Origin: Litsea cubeba
Lineage: Eukaryota; Streptophyta; Magnoliopsida; Laurales; Lauraceae
Assembly (NCBI GenBank): GCA_012931725.1
Contig: CM022946.1
Span: 133,945,165 to 134,009,164 of the forward strand
Length of the DNA stretch: 64,000 nucleotides
Direction of reading: 5' to 3'
This document shows, one piece after another, positions 33,840 through 46,000 of the stretch (position 1 is its first letter; each line of letters begins with the position of its first letter). Below the pieces are notes generated by a model. The model did not search any database and was not told the DNA's origin. It worked only from the letters and a program-made list of their open reading frames with translations. The position numbers were made by a program, and so were the translations under genes.

Positions 33840-36310
33840 TGTTCACACAAAAAAATGTCACTTTGCCTCTTCAAGATCTAAAGAGCTACATGAAGTCGCA
33901 ACCTGCCATAAATAGGCAATGCTACTTCCAAAAATCAAATCTTGTCAGAATCAAACAAAAATTGCAAGATCCTTCAAGACAGCTAAAAGAGGAGTATACA
34001 AGAAGTTTCGGGCCATTTCAAAATCATTTGGCCTAACTTCGCTTCTCCGATAGCCAAAAAGGAGCTCTCGGCGGCAAAAGCATCGGAGACACCAAATCTT
34101 CGATCAGAGCCGATGGATGGTCTCAAAATACTTCCAAAAGGCTCCACGTCAAGTTTCGAGTCAAACCGACAACGTTTGACCCTACATCAACCCTCGAACA
34201 GCTAAATCAGGCCTCTCAGCGGCAAAGCTCTCCGGGTACATGGTTTCCAAGACAGAGCCTATGGATCATCTTAAAATGACTCCAATAGGTTCCCTGTCAA
34301 ATTTCAAGTCAATCGGACATCGGTTGACCGCACATCAAACCGCGACATCTTCATCGCGACAAAAGCGAGTCTACTAGTGATAGGACCCCAAAAGGCTTCA
34401 AAACTCAAGCAAAAGCCTATGGTTGGTCTTATTTATTGTTCAGGAGGCCTCACACAAAATTTCAGGTCATTCCGACATCGTTTGACCCAGTTTCAGCTTC
34501 TGACGGAAAATCGGCAGCTCTGCGCGACAAAGTCTTCGGCTTTCTCAGGAAATTGGAAACTTTGCAAAATAAAATGCAAGGATTCTCATCAGGTTTCCTA
34601 CAGGGAAATCAGGCCAATAAATGGTCAAAATGTCAAGGAAAAGTACAAAAAAAAAAAGAATAAAAAAACAGCAAAAACGGACACAAAACGGGACAAAAAG
34701 GGGGAAAACCCCCAGGGTCGCAGCCCCCTGCGACCCTGGCCCAGGGTCGCCGGCGACCTTGGAGCCCGGGGTCGCCGGGAAGTCCCCGGAAACCCCGGTT
34801 TTCGCCGTTTTTTCGCGATTCGAAGAGCCCGGCCTCTGGTACTTTCCAAAATTCATGCTTTTGAGACACCAAGTCCTCTGACATCCGTCCAAAACACGGG
34901 TCAATCATCAAGAGTATTGAAAACAATATTGATCGCCACCCGGTCAACCAAAAAAAGTGTGCTTTCTACCCGACCGATCGAGAAATCGACAGGGCAGATG
35001 GCACCGACCCGCTGCTGGCAACAAACACCTGAAATTACATGGTCATCTGATGTCGATCTACATGAAGATCCATCGATGATCATTGCCAGAAGAACTCCAA
35101 AAGACGCGGCACGGCCCGCGACTCTTCAGATGCTCGGCGACCACTTAATGCAATTAATTGACTAGCTTTATTACAGTCATTAATCCATTTCTTTGGATGG
35201 CCCAGTCAGAAGCAAGCATCCGGGAGTTACAAGTCAAGAGATTCATGGCATTTAACCCATGAAACTCCTCCCATCATGGCGATTAAAGGCGATTAAATGC
35301 CCTCAATCTCCTCCGGCCAATCAGAAGCCAAGAAAAAGGAGTTACAAAATAAAAAATTCAATTTTGTAACTCCTCCCATTATGCGGCTTAATGACAATAA
35401 AAGCCCATAAACCCTCCTAAATGGCTACCTAAAAGCCTAAAAATAGGAGAGCTCTCCAAGAAGAAAGGATCATCAGAAAACAGCAAACAGACAGACAAAA
35501 AAATCACAGACAGAAGCACAGAAATTCAGAAAAGGAAAAGAGAGAAAACTCTGCGGAAGTTCTACACCGGCCACCGCTGCAAGGTGACAAAAGTCCCTTG
35601 GGGGGTACCCCCCCCCCAAGGTCCTTGCCTTCTCCTCCTGCCTCCAATGGCTTAGATGTGGCTTTTCAGCCCGTCTACTCGGCTTTTTATTGGACATAGG
35701 ACCTCCTTTTGGTCTTTGTCCTCTAAAAACCTGAGGTTATAGCCAAGCCAAGCAAATCAATAGCATCCTCTGTTCTCATCTGCATGGATGATGGCGAAGC
35801 CCACATATGGCTTGCGACCGTCAATCTAAACGAGTCCCCCACAATCTCCTGAGAAGTTAGATCCTCTTTTTCTTGCTTTTCATTGTAGTTTGTATTTTTT
35901 CAAAAGAGACAAAAATCACAACTCTTGTCTTTCATTATTGATAAGGATTGTAAATCGGCTATAAACGCCAAAATCGGCTATAAACGCCAAAAATCGGCTA
36001 TAAACGCCAAAATCGGCTATAAATGCCAAAAAAAAAATCGCCTTGCACGGCAAACCAAGAAAATGTCTCTTTTTCTTAAATATATGTGCAATGGAAAACT
36101 TGAAAGAAGTTTATTTCCTTTTTACTTGCGAAGGTTGATCTCCGGATCACCACTTGCAATTCCAAGTAAAATAGAAAATCTGGCACACCCACACAAAAAA
36201 AGAAATGTTGATGCACGCCCCTGCCCCCTGGTTACGAAAAGGGTCGGACCCGACGGACTCCCACGTCCGCCGACACCTCAGTAGGAACCGAGCAGGAGCG
36301 CGGTCCATCA
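33840..36310 (+). repeat. LTR3: 3' LTR of element A (2,471 bp)
   Basis: Begins TGTTCACACA, a mutated form of TGTTGACACC, directly after the A polypurine tract, and ends GGTCCATCA. The GC-rich palindrome block is retained (about 34705-34795); the TATA position reads TAAAAATA (35438-35445). Its end meets the C gag on the opposite strand with no spacer. Confidence 0.9.
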
Positions 36311-38445
36311 ATTTCATCAACGTCTTCATCAAACGGGTATTTCTTCTCTACTCGTTCTTTGAAGGCATCTGATAGTTCAGGTCTCTTACCAGTAACTTTA
36401 TTTTCAGCTTTCTTTGGTGGCTGAGAAGCTGACTTGGTATGCACATTGAGGACCTCTTTTTTCTTTGGTTTAGAGGTTGCAATGGCGGTTGGCTCTTTTC
36501 TTGATGATTTCTGACTGTTGAGGTCTTTAATCACCGTTTCAGCTTCCATGGAAGCTTCTAGGAGTTCTCCCAGGTTTTTTGATTTGTTGCCGATGATCAT
36601 GGAGCAGATTCTGGCTCTCATGTTGTTTCGGCAAATGTCGACTAGCGACGCTTGTGGCAATACATCAGAGCATTTGTATGCCATTGCTTTCCACTTGTGA
36701 ATGAAGTCATATGTTGATTCATTCTCCCCCTGTTTTAGGCTGCACAGCTGAGCCATAGTAGCGGGATGATCTTCACCTTTGAAGTGAGTAAGGAAGCGTG
36801 TCTCTAGCATGGCCCAGTTTTGGATTGAGTCCTCCGGCAGAGTGGAGCACCAATCGAAGGCCGTACCTTTTAGGGTACTTGCAAAGAGGCGGATCTTGAG
36901 TGCATCTTGATCTGCGATAGCTCCCGTCAGGATCTTGAAGTGGATGACGTGCTGTCTGGCTGATCCTTTCCCCGTATATGTTTGGAGAGTAGGATGCTTG
37001 AATTTGGTGGGGAACAGGACCGAGTCCATCCATAAGGGATATGGTGGCTTGATCCCATGCTCCTTGAGTATATCCTATTCTTTTGCTTTGGCGAGGATAC
37101 TGTCTACGTCCTTTTTGGTAAGGGCGCGTGACTCATTTTCTTCTCCATTTACCTCGTCGTTTTGATGATTCGGAGGAGGTTCATTGTTCGCCTGATTTTG
37201 GAAGGCGAGGAGAAGGTTTTCCATCAGAGTTTCAATCCTCTGCTGGCCCTGTTCCAACTGCTGGATGCGGGTGATCGCATCTTCTGGAGGTGGATTGCGG
37301 GGTGGTGGCTCAGAATTTGTCGCCAAGACATTCATCCTTCGTGATTCGAACGAAGAAACTGTCCTGGTGACTGAGCTGGGGCTCATTCTTTTTGAAGAAG
37401 AGCTTGAGGAAGGATCACTCTGCTATCCTTTGCTTGAAGGAGTAGGGGATTCTTCTGAATGTCTTCTTGTCCTTGAGACGCTGCGGGTCATCGGACGTCG
37501 GACATGGATTTTTATTGCTGATTTTTGGTGCCTTCTGGTTTTTCCAACCATATGGACGGCAGCAACTTGGTTGGGTCTTTCTTTTTCGACCCATTTGGGA
37601 GAGACTTGGAGTGTAGGAGGCTGGGTCCTTTGCTTCTCTAGTCTCTTTTGCCGGTATGATGCGCGGCGGCGTATGCGACGGGCAATTTGAGCTTCGGTCA
37701 GCTCTGGCTGGGTTTTGACGATGAAGGATGTGCTTCCTCGGGCGCAGCAGCCGAGCCTGTCTTCTTTGCAGCTGGGCAAGGACAGGATGCGAACCCTGTC
37801 CTTCGCCTGTTGCAGCGAAGCTTTGAATTTTTGGAGTTCGGCCCCTGTAGAGATGAAGGGTCGAACTGCAGGTTTGTAGGCCTTAGCAGGTGCTTGTAGA
37901 GGCCTTGTGATGCATGACTTGATTTTGGGCTTGTAGGAACAAGCTGGCTCATGCTGGGCTGACTTGAGAGTCAGGTTGGAGATGGGTTTCTCCTCTTTCA
38001 TGTAGGCAAGAAGGTAGAACTGGTTCTCCTTGAGTGGGGCCAGGAATGCTGGCTTAGTGGATGTTTGGGACCTTCTTTGTTTTGGTGAAGGTCTTGGGGA
38101 CCAAGTCTTGGGATAGACCTGGTCGTTTGCAGGTCGAGGCTTCGTGGGGCTGCCACGGGTTTCAGGCCTTCTGATGCTCGCGTTTGGTGTCACGGTAGTG
38201 ACACGTTGAGAGGCGAGTTTCTTCTTCTTGGAAGGAGCAGTTTGTTCCTCAGGAAGTGGGAATGGTCCCAGCATCCCAAAGACGATAGTCCGGGGAGTCG
38301 AGGTCGACCCGAAGTTCAGAGAATTGCCGAGGGAGTTGATGCTTCGGCAGCTGATGGGGCGTTTGTAAGTGCGCGTGGTTTGCTTCTGTTGAAGCATGAG
38401 TCGGTGCTTGTTTTCATCGAAAGTAATGGTTAGTGAAGCTGCCAT
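36311..38445 (-). pseudogene. Gag (5' part) of element C, interrupted by element A
   Basis: ATG at 38445 (MAASLTIT), homologous throughout to A 530-2544 and further to B gag around 19820. It continues past the point where A has its 2,646-bp deletion, so C did not carry that deletion at its left breakpoint. In-frame stops TAG at 37423-37425 (CAG in A) and at 37075-37077 (GAG in A). The frame ends at the A insertion within DEDVDEI. Contains the retrotrans_gag core (about 36660-36990). Confidence 0.88.
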
Positions 38446-40330
38446 TGTTAGTTTTCGAAAATTTCTGAAACAAGACCACATCCATTAGTAATCACAAGAA
38501 TATAATGATCATAAATGGGAAGTTCTATGGTTTCGTATTTTCAAATTGCTAGAGGAAGATGACCCAAGCAACATGAAGAAGGCAAAACGCCATAGAGGGT
38601 ACAATTGTTCTGATCGCAGGTATGGTAAGCCCAGAATGGGCATCCCAGTGACTGCTAGAAGCAATTGTGAACTTAAATTCGACTTATCAAGAAGCAGAGC
38701 TTGCTCGAGGTAAGAAGAATATAAAGTTGGAGTTACAGATGTGCCGGTCGCAATACAGTAGACCCTGAAAGGGCGTACTAGTACCGCTAGACACAAATGT
38801 TTTGAGACCGCATCTATGAGATGAGATTCTCTGTTTTGAAAGGTCGAGATTGGATTCATCAAAGAGAGCAGATGGTATTCCGATCTGAACACGGGCTCAG
38901 CGATTTCCGCGAGCGCTAGTGCTCAGAAAGAAATGAACTATAATTTCTCGGATCTGAATCTAAAAATGACGAGTTTTTTTTTTTGAAAGGCCAATATCGG
39001 GTTATCAAAGAGAGCAAAAGGCACACCAATCTGAACACGGGCTCAGCGATTTCCGCTAGCGCCAGTGCTCAGAAAGGAGAAGACCAAGATTTCTCCAATC
39101 TAAACCCAAAATGACGGAAGTTTTTTTTTTGAAGATTTTTTTTTCTTCTTTTTTTTAAAAAAAATCTTTATTTATTTATTTATTTATTTTTATTTGTTTT
39201 TTTATTTTTTTAAGATTTATTTTTTGAAATTTTTTTTATTTTTTTATTTTTTATTTTAAAATTTTTATTTTTATTTTTTTAAAAAAAATTATTTTTTTGA
39301 AAAAAATTTATTTAAAAGACGAGAGAGTACACATAGGCCTCCTAACCCGGTCTTATGAAATCTTGATTGATAGAATTGCCCCCAGGTAAGGGTAGGATTA
39401 CTTAATGAACCCGTTTGGAGGACCCTTGCCTAGAACAATCAAGCTGTCTCCACACTCTGGACAAGACTTTTCTTGAATCAATCATGATCAAAGAACGCAG
39501 TTGGTTTAACCTTAGTGGTCTATGTCTTTTTTTTTCAATTATATTTTTATTTTATTATATTTTTTTTAATGAACTCATCGAAGAGAAACGATGGCCCAAA
39601 ACCTTAGTCGAACAGGCTCGACATTTCTGCAAGCGCGATGAACGATAGGAACGGATCAAGGTTTCTCAATTTTGAATCCAAAACTGAAAAATTCTGATTT
39701 TTTTATTTATTTATTTATATATATATTTTTTAGATCTTAATGAACTCATCGAAGAGAAACAATGGCCCAAAACCTTAGTCGAACAGGCTCAACATTTCTG
39801 CAAGCGCGATGAACGATAGGAACGGATCAAGGTTTCTCAATTTTGAATCCAAAACTGAAAAATCTGATTTTTTTTGTTTTTTTTTTTTTTTTGAAAAGAG
39901 AAAGAGTGGAAATAAATTCAAAGAATTAGAAATTTCCAAACAAAAAATCTCATCTCATTTTTTTTTAGATCTTTAATGAACTCATCGAAGAGAAACGATG
40001 GCCCAAAACCTTAGTCGAACAGGCTCAACATTTCTGCAAGCGCGATGAACGATAGGAACGGATCAAGGTTTCTCAATTTTGAATCCAAACTGAAAAATCT
40101 GATTTTTTTTTTTTTTTGTTTTTTTTTTTTTTTTGAAAAGAGAAAGAGTGGAAATAAATTCAAAGAATTAAAAATTTCCAAAAAATCTCATCTCATTTTT
40201 TTTAGATGCGGAATCCAACATAGGCCACCAATTTTAAAGTAGCCAAGGAATCGAGAAAAGAAATATAAGCATAGAGCAAAATATATGATATGCAAATATT
40301 TCATTTCTAGCATCGTGTTCTCAAATAAAC
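38446..40330 (-). other. Element C leader (5' UTR), repeat-rich
   Basis: Same family as the B leader. Two hairpin units resemble those of B (38887-38924, 39033-39070). Three more diverged units of about 120-190 bp contain a TTAGTCGAACAGGCTC...GCAAGCGCGATGAACG core (about 39580-39660, 39745-39830, 39985-40075). Low-complexity T/A tracts occupy 39120-39310. A 116-codon frame (38509-38859) matches those in A and B. Confidence 0.65.
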
Positions 40331-40351
40331 GGGTCCCACCGGGTGGAACCA
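40331..40351 (-). other. Primer-binding site of element C
   Basis: On the minus strand TGGTTCCACCCGGTGGGACC starts three bases after the LTR end. It differs from the B site at several positions, so one of them has drifted or they use different tRNAs. Confidence 0.55.
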
Positions 40352-40354
40352 GCT

Positions 40355-41759
40355 TGATGGACCGCGCTCCTGCTCGGTTCTACCGAGGTCGGCGGACGTG
40401 GGAGTCCATCGGGTCCGACCCTTTCGTAACCGGGGGGCAAGGGCGTGCATCAACATTTCTTTTTTTTTGTGTGGGTGTACCAGATTTTCTATTTTACTTG
40501 GAATTGCAAGTGGTGATCCGGAGATCAACCTTCGCAAGTAAAAAGGAAATCAACTTCTTTGAAGTTTTCCATTGCACATATATTTAAGAAAAGAGACATT
40601 TTCTTGGTTTGCCGTGAAAGGAGATTTTTTTGACATTTATAGCCGATTTTGGCGTTTATAGCCGATTTTTGGCGTTTATAGCCGATTTTCAATCCTTATC
40701 AATAATGAAAGACAAGAGTTGTGATTTTTGTCTCTTTTGAAAAAATACAAACTACAATGAAAAGAAAGAAAAGGATGATCTAACTTCTCAGGAGATTGTG
40801 GGGGACCCGTTTAGATTGACGGTCGCAAGCCATATGTGGGCTTCGCCATCATCCATGCAGATGACAATAGAGGATGCTATTGATTCGCTTGGCTTAGCTA
40901 TAACCTCAGGTTTTTAGAGAACAAAGACCAAAAGAAGGTCCTATGTCCAATAAAAAGCCGAGTAGACGGGCTTGAAAAGCCATGTCTAAGCCATTGGCAG
41001 CAGAAGGAGAAGGCAAGGACCTTGGGGGGGGGTACCCCCAAGGGACTTTTGTCACCTTGTAGCGGTGGTCGGTGTAGGATTTCCGTAGAGTTTTCTCTCT
41101 TAGATTTCTTATGCCTCTTTCTGTCTGAGTTTCCGGATTTTCTGCAGTCTATTGTCTGTGTGTCTGCTGTTCTTTCTTCTTGGAGAGCTCTCCTATTTAT
41201 AGGCTTTTAGGTAGCCATTTAGGAGGGTTATGAGCCTTGATTGTCACAAAGCTACATAAAGGGAGGAGTTACAAAATTGAATTCTTTATTTTGTAACTCC
41301 TTTTTCTTGGCTTCTGATTGGCCGGAGGAGATTGAGGGTATTTAATCGCCTTTAATCGCCATGATGGGAGGAGTTTCATGGGTTAAATGCCATGAATCTC
41401 TTGACTTGTAACTCCCGGATGCTTGATTCTGATTGGTCCGTCCAAAGAAATGGATTAATGACTGTAATAAAGCTAGTCAATTAATCGCATTAAGTGGTAG
41501 CCGAGCATCTGAAGAGTCGCGGGCCGTGCCGTGTCTTTTGGGATTCTTCTGGCGATGATCATCGATGGATCTTCATGTAGATCGACATCGGATGACCATG
41601 TAATTTCAGGTGTTTGTTGCCAACAGCAGGTCGTGCCATCTGTCCTGTCGATTTGTCGATCGGTCGGGTAGAAAGCACACTTTTTTTTGGTTGACCGGGT
41701 GGCGATCAATATTTTTTTCGATACTCTTGATGATTGACCCGTGTTTTGGACGGATGTCA
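40355..41759 (-). repeat. 5' LTR of element C, part 1 (left of copia G)
   Basis: Reverse complement of the family LTR from its end (TGATGGACC on the plus strand) to the G insertion at TGTCA (41755-41759). TATA box TATAAATA on the minus strand at 41194-41201. Confidence 0.9.
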
Positions 41760-42727
41760 TGTTAGATATCGCGATCACTGAGAGGGGGGGGGGTGAATCA
41801 GTGATTCCTTAAAAACAGGTCCAATTTAACAACAAAAGCAAATCAAATCACACAAAGACACCAGATTTAACGTGGTTCACCAAAAGGCTACGTCCACGGT
41901 CCAATGACTGTCCGAACACCGATCCGGAATAGATCTGAATCTATTTAGTCGCACCAACGACAAAGAGCACCAACCCTTAAGTTTCAGATAGCATCAACTA
42001 TCTAGGAAGCACCTACTCCCTTTACAATTTATCTGCACTAACAGATAGGATCACCAAACCCCAGACACCAAGCACCAACTTGATGTTCTACAGAAATAAA
42101 GTAGAGAACTTTTTCTACAGCCCTTCCCCTCTACAATCTCTCTCTCAATCCCTTACAAATTGAAATTTAAAGCATAAAAAGAGAGACACTTATCTATGGA
42201 CGAATCACCATCTTCATGAGCACATTCTCGTCCACACTTGCTGTAGAAACGTGCAACACAGCAGCACACTGCAACACCTTCTTCTCCAATCACTCTTCTC
42301 TCCAAAACTCCTCTGTTTTGTTCTCTCTTCTCTTCTGTGTACTTGAAAACGAACCAATCAAGCCTTTATATAGGTTATGGTAACCCTTAAGAGTGTTCAA
42401 AATAGGCTAGAATTCGTTTAGAAAGAGTCCCAAACGAAATACACAAGATTCCTGAATTTTCGTGCACAACTTCTAATTTCTGCGCAATTCTGGTTCCCAT
42501 GCTCGGTCGACCGCATGGGGTCCTCGGTCGACCGGACACACTGCTTCAGGAATTCTGATTCCTGAACTGTTTTAGCTCTATTTTTTTTTTGAAGCTCTAT
42601 CAACACCACACTATCAACATCACACTTGTGACATTGTGTTGACAATAATTCCAACATAAAATGATACTTGAGATACTAAACACTTCAATGCTTCATAAAA
42701 CTTCTCAAGGCATCTCAAATTCCAACA
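41760..42727 (-). repeat. 3' LTR of copia element G (968 bp)
   Basis: Lies after the stop codon on the element strand. It contains one block of the 10-bp palindrome CGGTCGACCG (about 42513-42533), where the 5' LTR has two, so 102 bp were lost between repeats. TATATAAAG promoter motif at 42364-42372 (minus). Confidence 0.93.
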
Positions 42728-42741
42728 ATCTCCCCCTTTGG
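42728..42741 (-). other. Polypurine tract of element G
   Basis: CCAAAGGGGGAGAT on the minus strand, directly before the 3' LTR. The 300 bases between it and the stop codon hold no recognisable gene. Confidence 0.85.
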
Positions 42742-43042
42742 AATTGTTGGCAACACTTGGAACTTCAACACTTGGAACACATTAAACTAGTTGATCTTCA
42801 TGAAGCTTCTTCAGAACCATAGACTCCCCCTGTCTTAAAAAAAAATAGAATCAAGATCTTTACATTCTTGATACCAATCTCCCCAAAGCTATCATAGCAT
42901 AACTTTTTCGCATAACTTCTTCTAGCATGACTTTCTCCTAGCATATGACTTTCTCCCCCTTTGACAACAAGTCCAAAGGGACCAACGAAGGAGCGAATAG
43001 AATATTCAAGGAAAACATTGCTCCCCCTTTCAAGCACAACTC

Positions 43043-46000
43043 CTAAGGATTAGGAGAGTGAGTAACTCCTAATTTTTTTCGGAGATACTCGAAGACTTCC
43101 TTTGGCAGAGGTTTTGTGAAGATATCAGCAACTTGCTCAGTAGTTGGAACATATTCCAACTTTACCTCACCGCCTGCAACCTTTTCCTTGAGAAAGTGAT
43201 AGCGGATTGCAACATGCTTCGTTCTAGAATGCTGAACAGGATTCTTAGAGATGTGAATTGCACTTGTGTTGTCACAGAGGATCGGCATAGGATCCGTTGT
43301 CGGAACTCCTAGATCAGAGAGCATTTGCCGCATCCATAACACTTGCGTACAACAAGTTGCCGCTGCAATATATTCCGCTTCCGCTGTAGAAAGGGATACT
43401 GAATCTTGTTTCTTACTGTGCCATGCCACCAACCTTTCACCGAGATAGAATGCACCACCGCTTGTACTCTTGCGATCAATTATACATCCAGCCCAATCGG
43501 CGTCAGAGTATGCAACAAGAGTGAAGGATTTGCCTTTAGGATACCAAATGCCAAGCTCCATGGTACCTTTCAGATATCGAAATATCCTTTTTACTACTGT
43601 AAGGTGAGTCTCAGTTGGTGGTGCTTGAAATCGAGCCACCATACATACTGCTTGCAAAAGATCCGGTCTTGTAGCAGTCAAATAAAGCAAGCTTCCTATC
43701 ATAGAACGATAAGTGGTGTGATCAACGGACGAACCCTTATCATCTTTGCTTAGCTTTGTGTTCGTAGTCATTGGTGTGCTCACTGGCTTGCTGTCTTCCA
43801 TGTTAAAACGCTTCAGCATTTCCTTGATGTATTTCATCTGTGATATGAAGATACCATGTTTCAGCTGCTGAACTTGTAAACCAAGGAAGAACTTTAGTTC
43901 TCCAAGCATTGACATCTCAAATTCTTTCTTCATCTCTTCAGCAAAATTCCTGCACATTTCCTCATCATTGCCACCAAAGATTATGTCATCGACACAAACA
44001 ATGACAACCAGCTGTTTGCTCGACTCTATTTTGACATAAAGATTGCTATCAACCAGTCCTTTTCCAAAGCCGTTCTTGCGGAGATAGAGGTCCAGCCTTG
44101 CATACCACGCCCTTGGCGCTTGTTTCAGCCCATAAAGAGCCTTTTTCAACTTGCACACTAGGTCTGAATTTTTGCTAATGAGAAAACCATCAGGTTGCTC
44201 AATGTAGACCTCTTCTTCAAGTAATCCATTCAAGAAGGCTGACTTTACATCCATCTGAAATACCTTGAAGGTTTTGTATGCAGCCAATGCAAGAAACATA
44301 CGAATGGCTTCCAGACGAGCCACCGGTGCAAAGGTCTCTTCAAAATCTATGCCTTCAACTTGAGCATAGCCTTTACAAACCAACCTTGCTTTGTTTCGTA
44401 TGACCTGACCATCTTCATTCAGCTTATTCCGAAAGACCCATTTAGTACCAATAACATTCTTATCGGTAGGTCTAAAAACTAGTTCCCATGTGGAGTTCTT
44501 CTCAATTTGCTCCAACTCCTCATGCATAGCTTTCAACCAACTTTCATCGAGACTGGCTTCAGCCACAGTCTTGGGTTCAATGGTGGACACAAGTGAGTAA
44601 TTGCTAACTACACTTTGTCTTGTTTTAACACCGGCCTCGGGATCTCCAATGATTTGATCCTTAGGGTGTTGCTCTACCCAAGTGCTTTTCTTTCTAGGTG
44701 TAGCATCCTCTGAGTCATCCTTTGATTTCTCAGAATCATTAGGTTCAGCTACTTCATCATCAATCTCACTCGAGTCCTCATAAACTGGACTGTCATAATG
44801 AGTTCCATTCTTTGATTCATGGTTTTCATCAATTCTAACATCGGCACTTTCTATGATTTTTCTGGTCCTTTTGTTAAGACATCTGTAAGCCTTACTAGAT
44901 GAGGAATAACCCAGAAATATACCTTCATCAGCTCTTTCATCAAATTTGCCCGGATTTTGTTCAAGACGCTTGATGTAACACTTGCTACCGAAGACTCGGA
45001 AGTGCTTGACTGTTGCTTTTCTCCTAAACCATAGCTCATAAGGAGTTTTGTCTTCATGTGGCCTGATCAAGCATCGATTCTGAATGTATACAGCCGTATG
45101 GATTGCCTCCTTCCAGTATTTGTCAGCTAGCTTGCTCTCAGTTAGCATTGTGCGAGCCATCTCTTGCACGGTGCGATTTTTCCATTCCACAACTCCATTT
45201 TGCTGTGGAGTTCTAGGGGCTGAATATTGTCTTTGAATGCCATGGTGCTCACAATAGTTAGTGAACTCTTCAGATGTGAATTTACCGCCTCGATCAGACC
45301 TTAAAATCTTGATACGTTTTCCAAGCATATTTTCAACCTGTGCTTTAAACACTTTAAAACGATCAAGTGCTTGATGTTTATGCTTAAGAAACAATACCCA
45401 TGTCATACGAGTATAATCATCAATGAATAACATAAAATACTTATCTCCATTGGTGCTTTGAGTTCGCATCGGTCCACAGAGATCAGTGTGCACTAGCTCA
45501 AGAGGTTTCTTTGAATGATGCTCCTTTGACTTGAACATTACCCTCGTTTGCTTTCCCTTTTGGCAAGAATCGCAAATGGGGTTGGAACGCTTTTCAACTG
45601 TAGACATACCTCTGACAGCCTTTGAATTGCAAATCTTTGACATGTTATCAAAGTTTAGATGCCCAAGGCGTTTGTGCCACAACCAACTTTCCTCTGTCTG
45701 ACTCATCAAGCAAGTCTTTTCAGCTCCATCTGACAATGTATAGAGATTTCCAGCAGTTCTAGATCTAGTAGCCACTGTTTTGCCGTTGCTACACTTCTTG
45801 ATAGCAAACCCATTCTTAGTGAAGACAACTTCGTGGCCTTTGTCACAGATCTGGTTCACACTAAGCAAGTTGTGTCTTAGTCCAGACACATATAAGACCT
45901 CGTCTGATCTGATCTTGTTTGTCTTTAGCTGAACAACACCTTTTCCGCAGATTTTGGCACCATCATTGTTACCAAACTTCACTGATCCGCCTTCATAGTA

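Larger units (their letters stand above)
1..36310 (+). mobile_element. Element A: Tat-type Ty3/gypsy retrotransposon, 5' truncated by the window edge, interrupted by B
   Basis: Order on the plus strand: partial leader, gag, G-patch segment, RT, RNase H, second RNase H, integrase, 3' UTR with an antisense gene, polypurine tract, 3' LTR. The second RNase H with integrase at the end of pol places it in the Tat lineage. A is physically split: 1-13793 and 33551-36310 belong to A, and 13794-33545 is element B inserted in the A 3' UTR, with CACAC on both sides (13789-13793 and 33546-33550). The A 5' LTR lies left of the window. Its right LTR end (36310) abuts reverse-strand gag of element C, so A is read as an insertion into C; the predicted TSD is ATTTC (36311-36315), to be found again left of the window. 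Confidence 0.85.

Noticed and set aside
13794..36310. Tandem array with three direct LTRs, as if from unequal recombination between elements
   Set aside because: CACAC flanks LTR1 and LTR2, and the 294-bp spacer before LTR3 is precisely the continuation of the A 3' UTR, so B is simply nested in A.
36232..36345. Open frame joining C gag to antisense LTR3 sequence, as a possible fusion gene
   Set aside because: It only reflects the insertion junction at 36310/36311; the extra residues are reverse-read LTR.
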